A stretch of 64,000 bases of DNA from Sphingobacterium multivorum (GCF_900457465.1 NZ_UAUU01000002.1:558001-622000); one strand, 5' to 3'. Positions 9,756 to 19,338 are shown, counted from the first letter of the stretch. The notes: generated from the sequence alone by a model not told the origin. Program-made: numbers and translations.

Positions 9756-10211
9756 TTAACCTTCATAGCTTTTCGATAGATAAACAAATCCATATTTTGA
9801 TTCTTTCCGAATAAGTTTAAGCTCATCAGACCGATTGAGCAAATCTTCAAGTATCTTCATCAAGTTTTTAGGTTTTACATATGTATCGAGTATCATACAA
9901 ACCAATTTATGTATCTCATAAGGACTCCTATTTTTATTAAAATATCCCGTGCCAACCTGCGCTTCGATGATTCTCTTGACCTTCCGAAGCTCATTCAACG
10001 TAGAAGGTTCATTTGGATCAAAATTATGGCGGATGTCCATTATCTTAAATTCGATCTCCTGTACCCCTTCTTCAATGGATAATCTATATAAATGGTAAAT
10101 AACCTCCTCAGCCAATGTATTAACGTGCAACTCATAAGCATACTTTTGCTTGGATAAATTCATCCCTAAAGGCAACATGGCATGTATACTCCCCACTTCT
10201 AACACACACAA
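9756..10211 (-). CDS. hypothetical protein, probable downstream part of a frameshifted gene
   Basis: This is a 151-codon frame whose only far-upstream start is a TTG at 10211. ATG starts lie further in (MLPLG, MNLSKQ). It overlaps the end of the upstream ORF (10199-10423) by 13 bp at a tract of six As next to four CA units. Losing one CA unit or gaining one A would join the two into one ~221-residue helix-rich protein reading through ...DYYIFCVLEVGS. I do not recognise a family. The predicted product has no membrane segment and no signal peptide, and it is rich in charged helices. It is divergent from the HTH gene at 10551, which suggests a regulatory pair. Confidence 0.6.
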   Translation of the reverse strand: MCVLEVGSIHAMLPLGMNLSKQKYAYELHVNTLAEEVIYHLYRLSIEEGVQEIEFKIMDIRHNFDPNEPSTLNELRKVKRIIEAQVGTGYFNKNRSPYEIHKLVCMILDTYVKPKNLMKILEDLLNRSDELKLIRKESKYGFVYLSKSYEG

Positions 10212-10423
10212 AAAATATAGTAATCAATAGCAAGAATCGTTTTAATTTTGAAAGACTCAACTTTGCTTATAAAATCCAGTGCTTTTCCCATTAAAAAAGA
10301 TACTTCTTCGGGTGAGAGACCATTTGAAATACGCTGTAATATCATCCGATAAAAGAACTGCATTTCCAACGGTTGACAACGATGCTTATACACCCGTTTG
10401 AACACTTTAAAATTATTTCTCAT
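10199..10423 (-). CDS. hypothetical protein, probable N-terminal part of the gene continuing at 10211
   Basis: This is a 74-codon frame starting MRNNFKVFKRVYKHRC and ending ...AIDYYIFCVC at a stop inside the CA/A repeat. Charge and helical character continue without a break into the overlapping frame at 10211-9756. I therefore read it as the N-terminal third of one protein interrupted by a slippage-type indel, or switched by it. It shares an AT-rich, palindrome-bearing intergenic region with the divergent HTH gene. No family was recognised. Confidence 0.55.
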   Translation of the reverse strand: MRNNFKVFKRVYKHRCQPLEMQFFYRMILQRISNGLSPEEVSFLMGKALDFISKVESFKIKTILAIDYYIFCVC

Positions 10424-10444
10424 TATAGCTCATATAGTTATTCC

Positions 10445-10526
10445 ATACAAAGAAATAGAAATAATTTAAAAATTTAAAACATTTGTATAAATAAAAATAA
10501 CATTTTGTATATTTATCTATACAAAA
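10445..10526. promoter_or_regulatory. operator-like TTTGTATA palindromes in a divergent promoter region
   Basis: TTTTGTATA (10503-10511) and TATACAAAA (10518-10526) form a perfect 9-bp inverted repeat with a 6-bp spacer, 24 bp before the HTH gene. Further copies of the half-site are ATACAAA at 10445-10451 and TTTGTATA at 10482-10489. An XRE-type dimer controlling both divergent genes is the natural inference. Confidence 0.6.
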
Positions 10527-10550
10527 AAAAGAGCATACTAAATCATAACT

Positions 10551-10775
10551 ATGACAAAACTAGGTGAATTTTTAGAGAAGAAATCCGTTAATAAATCGCG
10601 AATTGCGCGAAAAACGGGTTTAAGTAAGGCAAGAATCAATGAGTTAACGATGACCGAAACGGCCAAATTACGTTTGGATGAAATGTACCTGATTGCATTG
10701 GCTATTGATACAGATCCAGCTAAAATGATGTTCGAATTATGTGATCATCTCCAGTTGAAAGAGATTGAAGAGTAA
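10551..10775 (+). CDS. small HTH (Cro/C1, XRE-type) transcriptional regulator
   Basis: This 74-residue protein is almost entirely one helix-turn-helix domain. The recognisable pattern is SRIARKTGLSKARINEL at about residues 16-32, followed by a short helical tail (LYLIALAIDTDP-like segment) typical of Cro/C1 proteins, where the last helices count and dimerise. It has no ligand or catalytic domain. It is divergent from the hypothetical gene ending at 10423, with palindromic TTTTGTATA half-sites between them, so autoregulation is likely. It may act on the intervening regulator rather than on the permeases, which have a different promoter signature. Confidence 0.8.
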   Translation: MTKLGEFLEKKSVNKSRIARKTGLSKARINELTMTETAKLRLDEMYLIALAIDTDPAKMMFELCDHLQLKEIEE

Positions 10776-10810
10776 GCAATTCTCCATTTTTCGCCAGTGC
10801 TTAGCTCGTC

Positions 10811-10848
10811 TGTGCGATACTGAACGCCAAACTGTTCGATATCGTACA
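10811..10848. promoter_or_regulatory. tandem palindromes, site pair B (putative activator binding sites)
   Basis: TGTGCGATACTGAACG (10811-10826) and TGTTCGATATCGTACA (10833-10848) have centres exactly 22 bp apart, as in pair A. The second is centred about 63 bp upstream of the -24 GG at 10903. Confidence 0.72.
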
Positions 10849-10901
10849 GACGAACTTTTCAATTTTAAAACAAGAAACTAATTATCAACACATTAGCAAA
10901 A

Positions 10902-10917
10902 TGGCAACGCAATTGAT
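10902..10917 (+). promoter_or_regulatory. sigma-54-like -24/-12 promoter for the permease at 10980
   Basis: TGGCAACGCAATTGAT has a good -24 half (TGGCA) and TTG at the correct distance. The -12 C is replaced by A. It is 63 bp from the start codon. A hairpin (AACGCCTG/CAGGCGTT) in the leader at about 10927-10966 follows it. Confidence 0.65.
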
Positions 10918-10979
10918 TTCAGCTTAAACGCCTGTTTTGATTATAACTACCAATCATTCAGGCGTTAAAAAATTCTGCT

Positions 10980-13421
10980 ATGATAGGAAATAATCTCAAA
11001 ATAGCTTGGCGGAATATGGCAAAAAACAAGCTATATTCATTCATCAAGATTGGCGGCTTTGCCTTTAGTATTGCCATCTGTATTCTTATTGTTTTATATA
11101 TAAAACATGAGACGAGCTATAATAAGTTTTATCCGGCGATGGATAGAGTTTACCGTTTGGTCGTTCAGTTACCTATTGAGCATAAAATCGAGCGCTGGGT
11201 TTCACTTTCTGCCCCTGTGGCGCCGACCCTGAAAGCAGAAATCCCGTCCGTTGAGCAAACGGGACGCATTCTACCAAACCCTTTATTCGGTGCGGGCAGT
11301 AACCAATTGTCATTAAATAACAGCCCTGATAGCCATTATGATGATGGATTTGTCTATGTCGATCAGTCCATTCTCGACATGTTTCCTATGCCCATGGTTT
11401 CGGGCCAGCTGTCCCACGCACTTGACAAGCCCAACACATTGGTAATCACCAGAAGCAAAGCCGAAAAATATTTTAAAAATAATCCAATTGGACAAACGAT
11501 CTATCTCAACAACAATAAGTCGAAAGCCTATACCATCACTGGGGTAATTGAAGATATGCCCAACAATTCGACCCTTGCCGGTTATAGTTTTTTTATGTCG
11601 CTCGCTGGAGAGCCTTTTTATCAAGGTGAACAGACTGCTTGGCTCAATAACAATTATACCGTCTATGTCAAATTAAAACCCAACGTAAATGTTGCACTGG
11701 CAGAAAAAGAAATTTCAAAGAATTACTTAGAAATACATTATCTCCCTGAATATCTAAAATCTGGACGTAAACTTAATCCGCTTTTCAAGCAGGCAAAAAT
11801 AACCCTACAGAATGCCCTCGATATGCATCTAAAATCTGCGGATGTAAGCGACGATAAAGTGAGTACATTGAACAGAGGGGATATTCGCATGGTTTGGACC
11901 TTCGCAACTATAGCCTTATTTATTTTGTTCATTGCCTGTATTAACTTCATCAACTTATCGACAGCAAATGCAGCAACAAGAGCAAAAGAAATTGGTATCC
12001 GTAAGACTATTGGCTCCTCCAGGAAGCTGCTTATTGGACAATTTCTTGTTGAAGCAATCTGTTATAGTGTACTGTCACTGATTATCGGGCTCTTTCTAAG
12101 CTGGCTACTACTACCCGTATTCAACCAACTAGCCAACAAATCATTGACCATTCCCTGGATAGCGGCATACTTCTTTCCTTCTCTTTTGGCGGCTATATTG
12201 GTGATCGGCGTCCTTGCCGGAATCTACCCAGCATTGTACCTATCCAAATTTAAACCAATCACTGCACTGAAAAACAACGTCATTGGTGCCAAATCTTCGC
12301 TTTTTAGGAATAGTTTGGTTGTCTTTCAATTCGCAACCTCAATAATCCTTATCGTTGGCGCATTGGTGACCAATAAACAGATAAACTACATATTAGACAA
12401 AGATCTGGGATTTGACAAGGACCAAGTTGTTGTGCTTCGCGGAATTGGAACATTATCGAAACAGCTTCCAAGTTTAAAAAATGAGCTAAAAAGCCTCCCA
12501 GATGTTGCTTCAGTTTCCCTGAGTGATTTTCTCCCTGTACCCATCGATGGTGCCAAACGAAATGGCAATCCGTTCTGGATTGATGGTAGAAGAGATCTCG
12601 ATATGGCTACACAGGGCCAATTTTGGGAAATCGATCAGGATTATCTGAGCACATTCGGTCTTCATTTAAATAAAGGACGAAATTTTGATCCCACGAGAGC
12701 CACCGATAGCAGTTCGGCTATTATCAATCAAAAGTTGGCCGACGAACTTCAATTAAAGAATCCCATTGGTGCAAAAATCACCAATGGCAATACCTGGACG
12801 ATCATTGGCGTAGTAGATGATTTTATTTTTGAGTCGTTGAAGGAGAAGGGGTATGCAGGACTTTGTATGACATTACAAGGCAATCCTTCCCTACTCTCTA
12901 TTAAGGTAAAATCGCAACATCTCAAAGAGACAATCGCTGATATCACAGCAGTATGGGACAAATTTGCACCAAATCAACAAATTAACTACAGCTTTTTGGA
13001 CGAAGGTTTCGAGGCCCTTTATCAAGATGTGGAACGGACCAAGAATATATTTACTTGTTTCGCTCTTGTTGCCATTTTTGTCGCTGCACTCGGGCTTTTC
13101 GGCCTTGCAACTTATGTGACACAACAACGAACCAAAGAAATTGGCGTACGTAAGGTACTTGGAGCCAGTGCGATCAGATTACTCCGATTATTGTCTGGAG
13201 ATTTTATAAAATTGGTGTTTGTAGCCTTGGTCATTGCCACACCTGTTGCGTGGTGGGCAATGAACCAATGGCTTACTGATTTTAACTATCGAATCGAAAT
13301 AAATTGGCTATACTTCATTGTTGCAGGTATGAGTGCCATTTTAATTGCTTTAGGCACAATCAGCTATCAGACTTGGAAAGCCATTCGCGCCAATCCGGTG
13401 GATAGCCTGCGTGATGAATAA
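10980..13421 (+). CDS. FtsX/MacB-type ABC transporter permease
   Basis: This complete 813-residue permease begins MIGNNLKIAWRNMAKNK. It has a first membrane helix at about 22-42, extracytoplasmic domain 1 to about 300, and three FtsX helices with motif AKEIGIRKTIGSS. A central helix, extracytoplasmic domain 2 and the second motif TKEIGVRKVLGAS lead to three helices and the ending NPVDSLRDE. It is the first gene of a sigma-54-like unit and lies 27 bp before a closely similar, frameshifted paralogue. The similarity shows a recent tandem duplication. Transport or force transmission with an ATP-binding partner is known for the family. The cargo is unknown. Confidence 0.93.
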   Translation: MIGNNLKIAWRNMAKNKLYSFIKIGGFAFSIAICILIVLYIKHETSYNKFYPAMDRVYRLVVQLPIEHKIERWVSLSAPVAPTLKAEIPSVEQTGRILPNPLFGAGSNQLSLNNSPDSHYDDGFVYVDQSILDMFPMPMVSGQLSHALDKPNTLVITRSKAEKYFKNNPIGQTIYLNNNKSKAYTITGVIEDMPNNSTLAGYSFFMSLAGEPFYQGEQTAWLNNNYTVYVKLKPNVNVALAEKEISKNYLEIHYLPEYLKSGRKLNPLFKQAKITLQNALDMHLKSADVSDDKVSTLNRGDIRMVWTFATIALFILFIACINFINLSTANAATRAKEIGIRKTIGSSRKLLIGQFLVEAICYSVLSLIIGLFLSWLLLPVFNQLANKSLTIPWIAAYFFPSLLAAILVIGVLAGIYPALYLSKFKPITALKNNVIGAKSSLFRNSLVVFQFATSIILIVGALVTNKQINYILDKDLGFDKDQVVVLRGIGTLSKQLPSLKNELKSLPDVASVSLSDFLPVPIDGAKRNGNPFWIDGRRDLDMATQGQFWEIDQDYLSTFGLHLNKGRNFDPTRATDSSSAIINQKLADELQLKNPIGAKITNGNTWTIIGVVDDFIFESLKEKGYAGLCMTLQGNPSLLSIKVKSQHLKETIADITAVWDKFAPNQQINYSFLDEGFEALYQDVERTKNIFTCFALVAIFVAALGLFGLATYVTQQRTKEIGVRKVLGASAIRLLRLLSGDFIKLVFVALVIATPVAWWAMNQWLTDFNYRIEINWLYFIVAGMSAILIALGTISYQTWKAIRANPVDSLRDE

Positions 13422-13448
13422 ATACAAAAACTGTAAAAGAACTTTATT

Positions 13449-15893
13449 ATGATAGGAAATAATTTAAAGATCGCTTGGCGAAATATGGCCAACAACAAAC
13501 TTTACTCGATCATCAAGATCGGCGGGTTCGCTTTTAGTATTGCCATTTGCATTCTTATTGTACTGTACATTCGCCATGAAACCAGTTATGACAAAATGTA
13601 TCCCGACATGGACCGTGTTTTCCGTCTTATCGTTTCGGCACCCGATGGTGATAAAGTGAGGCAAACCTTTGCCTTTCCTGCCCCAGCAGCTAAAACCTTT
13701 CAAGAGGAAATCCCAAGTGTAGAATTAGCCGGCCGCATTTTACCCAATACCTTATTTGGTGCCGGAAGCAATCTATTTACGGTAAATGGCCGCGCAGAGA
13801 ATTACCTTGATAAAGGATTTGTTTATGTCGATCAGTCCATTTTGGAAATATTTCCACTTCCGGTCGTACAAGGACAGCTATCACATGCGCTGGACAAACC
13901 CAATGCGATAGTCATTACCAAAAGTAGGGCTGAGAAATATTTCAAAGGAAATGCTGTAGGGCAGACGATCTATCTCAACAATAATAAAAGTATTTTATAT
14001 AACATAACGGCTGTCATCGATGATGTTCCGAACAATTCCAGCCTCTATGGTTATGATTATTTTATATCCCTTGCAGGCGAACCATTTTACCCGGGTGAAC
14101 AAAACAATTGGGGCGCGACAAATTACATTACCTATGTAAAACTGAAGGAGAATGCAGCTATTGCCAACGCACAGGGTAGCATTTCAAAAAACTATATTCA
14201 GGACCATTATATTCTGATTAATAAAAAAATGGAATGAAAATATCGCCCGAAATGATGCAGTCAACCGTCTTACTTCAAAACGCCCTCGATATGCACCTGC
14301 GTTCTAAGAATGTGTCGGAATATGGCATGGCTACGCAATATCAAGGTGATATTAAGATGGTCTGGATATTTGCTGGCATCGCATTTTTTATTTTATTGAT
14401 CGCTTGTATTAACTTCATCAACCTATCCACAGCGAATGCAGCAACGCGGGCAAAAGAAATCGGAATTCGCAAAACCATTGGATCCAATCGAAAGACACTG
14501 ATTATCCAATTTATGACCGAAGCGATATGTTACAGTCTTATTTCACTTCTTATAGGGTTATTATTAGCCTTCCTGTTATTACCACTATTTAACAATCTAG
14601 CCAACAAAGCGCTGTTTATACCGTGGACAGTCTGGTACTTTGTGCCTTCGCTGATTTTGAGCATGTTGATCATCGGTATCCTCGCTGGCTTATACCCAGC
14701 GTTCTATTTATCAGGATTTCAGCCGATCAACGCATTAAAAAGCAAATCGGTTACGAATCCTAAATCTTCATTATTGCGCAATGGACTGGTTATTTTCCAG
14801 TTTGCAACATCTATTATATTGATCATCAGCGCACTCATTGCAAATCAGCAAATCAGTTTTATGCTTAATAAAGACATTGGCTTTGATAAGGATCAGGTCA
14901 TTGTACTTCGTGGTGTAACGGGAATTGCCTCCCAGGCGAAAGAATTAAAAAATGAATTAAAAGCCATTCCAACAGTTCGTGATGTCTCTATTGGCGACTA
15001 TTTACCGGTTCAATTGGATGGTGCAAAAAGAAATGGAAATCTTTTTTGGGCCAAAGGCAAGGAAGATCTTGAATTAGGTGAAGGTGGGCAATTCTGGAAT
15101 ATCGACGAAAGTTACCTTTCCACTTTTGGTCTGAAGCTAATAGCCGGCCGAAACTTCGATCCACATATCGCATCGGATAGTACAGGTGCTATTGTTAACA
15201 AAAGAATGCTTGCTGATTTAGGCATCAAAGGAAATCCCATTGGTACACAAATTACTAACGGCAGGACATGGACCATTATCGGTGTCGTCGATAATTTTAT
15301 CTTTGAATCAATGAAAGATGAGGGCTACTACCCCGTTTGCATGACCCTTGCCAATAGTCCTTCCATGCTTTCTATCAAGACCAAATCGACGGACATGTCC
15401 AAAACATTAGCCGACATTAATACCGTTTGGAATAAGTTTTCGCCGAATCAAAAAATCGACTATAATTTCCTTGATGCCGGCTTCGCTGACCTCTATCAGG
15501 ATGTCCAACGGACTAAAAATATCTTCAGCTGCTTTGCCTTTGTAGCCATTTTTGTTGCCGCCCTGGGACTTTTTGGACTAGCAACATATGTGACCCAGCA
15601 ACGTACAAAGAAATTGGTGTCCGTAAGGTTCTCGGTGCCAGTTCCATCCGATTACTCAAATTACTCTCCGGAGATTTCATAAAATTGGTCTTTGTAGCCT
15701 TAGTCATTGCTACACCTGTTGCATGGTGGCAATGAATCAATGGCTGGCGGATTTCAATTATCGCATAGAAATCAATTGGTTCTACTTTGTTCTGGCAGGA
15801 ATAAGTGCAATCTTAGTTGCTTTTGGGACGATTAGTTATCAAACTTGGAAAGTCGTCCGTGCCAATCCGGTCGATAGTTTAAGGGATGAATAA
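13449..15893 (+). pseudogene. frameshifted FtsX/MacB-type permease, paralogue of the gene at 10980
   Basis: Three single-base losses break an otherwise complete permease. The first is at A7 (14223-14229), where eight As would restore the frame and give exactly the paralogue's spacing. The second is at AAA (15607-15609), where ACAAAGAAATT should read ACAAAAGAAATT. The third is at GG (15728-15729), where TGGTGGCAATG should read TGGTGGGCAATG. With all three repaired, the gene is 815 residues against 813 in the paralogue and ends NPVDSLRDE. Every repair is in a homopolymer and no other damage is visible, so sequence error is as plausible as genuine decay. As read, no complete product can be made. 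Confidence 0.85.
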
Positions 15894-15906
15894 AGTCAGA
15901 AGATCT

Positions 15907-15975
15907 TAAAAATTGGTGTTTGTTGCCTTGGTAATTGCCTGCCTGTTGCGTGGTGGTCATTGAACCAATAGCTTA
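15907..15975 (+). pseudogene. 69-bp remnant of a permease C-terminal region
   Basis: AAAATTGGTGTTTGTTGCC, then a run ending CCTGTTGCGTGGTGG, closely repeats 13209-13275 in the permease at 10980, which encodes KLVFVALVIATPVAWWAMNQWL. Here it carries a 1-bp change of phase and a stop, with no surrounding gene. It marks a former permease copy, mostly deleted, directly upstream of site pair C. Confidence 0.75.
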
Positions 15976-15985
15976 GGGGAATGAA

Positions 15986-16022
15986 TGTTCGATTCTGGAC
16001 GTAAACTGTTCGAAATCGAACA
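15986..16022. promoter_or_regulatory. tandem palindromes, site pair C (putative activator binding sites)
   Basis: TGTTCGATTCTGGACG (15986-16001) and TGTTCGAAATCGAACA (16007-16022) have centres 21 bp apart. The second is a perfect palindrome in its outer five base pairs. They are embedded in a larger inverted repeat (GAATGTTCGATT / AATCGAACATTC). The second is centred about 65 bp upstream of the -24 GG at 16079. Confidence 0.72.
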
Positions 16023-16077
16023 TTCAAAAACAAAACAAAAACACGATAAGTTATTTATAATAAAACTATTACGACAC

Positions 16078-16093
16078 TGGCAAGGGGATTGTA
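16078..16093 (+). promoter_or_regulatory. sigma-54-like -24/-12 promoter for the permease at 16149
   Basis: TGGCAAGGGGATTGTA is the best match of the three. It has TGGCA, a G at the seventh position and correctly spaced TTG. It differs from the consensus at the sixth base and at the -12 C (T here). Confidence 0.68.
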
Positions 16094-16148
16094 ATTTTAA
16101 TTGAGTGAAATAGATCTACTTGGTTTAAGCATACCTATCCAGCGTAAG

Positions 16149-18552
16149 ATGACAAAAAATGATTTCAAACTAGCTTGGCGTAAACTCTTAAAAAACAAAG
16201 GATTTACTCTTCTAAACATCATTGGATTGACCTTGGGTTTTACCGGTTTTATCCTTTCCTATCAATACATCAATCGAGAGACCAGCTACGATAAATGGAA
16301 TCCACATTACAAGGATATCTACCAAATTGGCCTTGAAGCAGAAGGTGCATTTACGGACGAAACTTCACCTTCTCTGGCTCCATTGCTAAAACAGAATTTA
16401 CCTGATATCGTCTATGCAGGTCGAAAAATAGTTTACAATTATGGAAGTTATCCCCTTTTTGGTGAAAAAACAGTCCTTATTAAAAATGCTGCACTGATTG
16501 ACTCCTCAGCCGCACGAATCTTTCAAATCGAAAATGCGACCCGGACCGCTCTACAAAAACAAGGATCAAAAGGATGCGACCATGGTCAAAAGCCATATTG
16601 CCGAACAACTATTCAAAAAAGAAGACTTAAATTTTGACAATCCCCATTCGATTCCAGCTCTAAGTCTACAAATTGGAATGAAGGAAACAATCTACGGTAC
16701 CATCAAAAAGCAAGGTCTGTCCATGATTGACTACGATCTCCTTTTTATCCGTGAACCACAGGATCTCTTCGCCAATAATAATCCTTTTTTGTATCAAACT
16801 TATATTCAAGTACGTCCCGGTACGGATATCACGAAGTTGACCAATCGCATCAACGCGCTTTACCAGAAAGAAATTGCACCGAAAGATAAAATCCGCTCCT
16901 CGAGTTATGCCAAAGGGAGGATCTACCTAGACCCACTGTCCAACCTTCACCTTCGGCCAAAAACAGGAAGTAACACGGCTTATATCATCACGTGGATTAT
17001 TGGTATTCTCTCCGTTTTGATCCTCTTACTCGCCTCTGCCAATTTTGCCAATATGATTATGGCACAAGCGGATCAACGCATTAAGGAACTCGCGCTCAAA
17101 AAAATATTGGGAAGCTCACGTTGGGCTATCGTCAGGCAATTGGTACTGGAAGTATTTATTCTGACTTTCAGTGCTGCAATTCTAAGTTTCGTTGCTTTGG
17201 CCCTCACAGGAAATATCCTCCAAAAATGGTTCAATGATGATCTTAAGGGCTATATTCTGCGTTCAGAAACAATCGTCCAACTTGCTATTGCCGTACTATT
17301 GACAACAGTTCTATCGGCAATATACCCAGCTATCGTACTCTCTGGCTTCAAATCCGTTAATCTCCTTAAAGGTGGACTGACTTCCATTCTCAAAAAGGGC
17401 ACATTTCGAAACGCACTACTAACTTTTCAGATCAGTATGGCCATCCTATTTATATCGGGCATGCTGGTTATTAGGGCACAGCTAAATTATATGCAGCAGG
17501 CGGATAAAGGATTTGAGCCTGCACAGGTTGTTAATTTCAAAGGAATAGGCATGTATTATGATTCCAAAATTGATGGTTCCTATCAACAACTAAAACGTCG
17601 GTTAGAAAATGATCCAAGTATTGCCTCTGTTGCATCAGCGACAAATATTCCAGGGGAAGGCGAACAACCTCCCAAAATGGATTTTTCCTATGCTCAAAAA
17701 AACGTTTCGTTTGCACATGTCGGTATTGATCCTGGATACTTCAAGACGCTAAATATCTCCAGTATACAAGGAAACACCACTGTTTCAATAGATCAACTGC
17801 TTCACGATTCCTTGGCCAACTATGCTATTATCAACGAATCTGCAGCCAAAAATTTAGGACTCGAAAACCCGATAGGTGCTAAAATCAAAGGCTGTGATGT
17901 CACCTTTGAAATTGTTGGCCTAGTCAAAGATAGTAAAGCTTATGGCTTTGAAAATGTAGTTCAGCCGAGCCTATATTCATTTAAAAACGAATGTGGTACT
18001 ATGCGCTTTCAGACAACCCTCATGGTCAAAACAAAACCGGGAATGGTTGATCAGGCCATCAATACAGTCAAAGCAGAATGGGAGAAAAATCCATCCGCAA
18101 AAGATCTGCCTCTTGATTATTCCTTTATGGATGAGCAATATGCTTTGCAGCACAAAAAACAGCAAGAATTGCAGACTGCTTTTAATAGTTTCACCAGCCT
18201 TTCGGTTATCATCGCGGCCTTAGGGCTATTTAGTATGGCGGCGTATCAGGCGGCATTACGAAAAAAGGAAATGAGCATCCGTAAAGTACTGGGAGCCTCG
18301 GTACAATTGCTCTTTATTCAATTGAACAAACCATTTTTCAAGCTCTTTTTAGTCGGGATCGGCATAGCCCTTCCAATAGCCTATCTACTCATGAATAAAT
18401 GGCTTTCCAATTTCGCCTATCATATTCAGCTGTCCTGGTGGTCGTTTTTGATCCCAATATTTTGCATATTTATCCTCATATTGGTTTCCATCAGCTTCCA
18501 ATCTATAAAAGTCGCAAAAACAAATCCAATAGATAGCCTGCGCGATGAATAA
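16149..18552 (+). pseudogene. FtsX/MacB-type permease with one apparent frameshift
   Basis: The N-terminus MTKNDFKLAWRKLLKNK fixes the start at 16149. A TTG-started extension from 16101 is not needed. The frame breaks at A5 (16555-16559). Removing one A gives ...TALQNKDQKDATMV and continues without interruption to the stop at 18552, an 800-residue permease. It has coupling motifs IKELALKKILGSS and KKEMSIRKVLGAS and the ending NPIDSLRDE. It heads a unit with its own sigma-54-like promoter and is followed 103 bp later by the ATPase gene. A homopolymer sequence error is the simplest explanation, in which case the gene is functional. Confidence 0.85.
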
Positions 18553-18655
18553 AAGATAATTTGAGCGGTAAAGGGCCCTATTCCCCAGTCGAACAGTAAT
18601 TATGATGACTAATAAAAATATAAAACAAGAATATCTAAGATCTCAATACTAAAAA

Positions 18656-19315
18656 ATGATACAATTAAAAAATTTATTCAAGTGGTATAACGTAGGTGGT
18701 ACACGCTCATTCGTCCTTAAAGATGTAAGTCTCGATATTGCTGAAGGTGATTTTATCTCCATCATGGGACCATCAGGATCTGGAAAATCAACTTTATTAA
18801 ATATTATCGGTATGCTTGATGAACCTGATGAGGGTGAATATATCTTTATGGGCGAGAATGTATTGGAAATGAAAGCAAAGAAAAGAACGCAACTATACCA
18901 ATCCCACATAGGCTATGTATTTCAAGCTTATCATCTCCTGGATGAATTGACCGTGTATGAAAATATCGAAACACCCTTGATCTATAAAGACATTTCAAGC
19001 AAAGAAAGAAAAGCTATTGTTGCCGATATGCTTGATCGCTTTGGCATTGTCGGGAAGAAGGATCTCTTCCCGGCCCAGCTATCCGGTGGTCAGCAACAGA
19101 TTGTCGGTATAGCGCGTGCATTGGCGGGATCACCGAAGTTATTGCTGGCCGATGAGCCTACGGGTAACTTAAATTCCAAACAAGGCGAAGAAATCATGGA
19201 TTTATTCAAACAGCTCAACGATGATGGCGTTACAATTATACAAGTAACCCATTCTGAAAAGAATGCCGAATATGGTAAAAGAGTTGTCAATATGCTGGAT
19301 GGTCAGCTCAAATAA
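18656..19315 (+). CDS. ABC transporter ATP-binding protein (LolD/MacB type)
   Basis: This 219-residue nucleotide-binding domain has Walker A GPSGSGKST (about residues 37-45), a Q-loop in YVFQAYHLL, signature LSGGQQQIVGIARAL, Walker B LLLADEPTG and the switch histidine in VTHSE. The family hydrolyses ATP on the cytoplasmic face to drive FtsX-type permeases. It is the only ATPase gene among all permease genes seen here. It follows the permease at 16149 and precedes a terminator at 19339, so it probably ends that unit and may serve several permeases. The signature has I where RV is usual after QQQ, a minor variation. Confidence 0.95.
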   Translation: MIQLKNLFKWYNVGGTRSFVLKDVSLDIAEGDFISIMGPSGSGKSTLLNIIGMLDEPDEGEYIFMGENVLEMKAKKRTQLYQSHIGYVFQAYHLLDELTVYENIETPLIYKDISSKERKAIVADMLDRFGIVGKKDLFPAQLSGGQQQIVGIARALAGSPKLLLADEPTGNLNSKQGEEIMDLFKQLNDDGVTIIQVTHSEKNAEYGKRVVNMLDGQLK

Positions 19316-19338
19316 TTGTATGCCAATTTAACCTGGAT

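Noticed and set aside
18580..18655. Fourth activator palindrome before the ABC ATPase gene
   Set aside because: Only one half-site (CGAACAG near 18590) is present, with no partner and no -24/-12 element, so read-through from the permease upstream is simpler.
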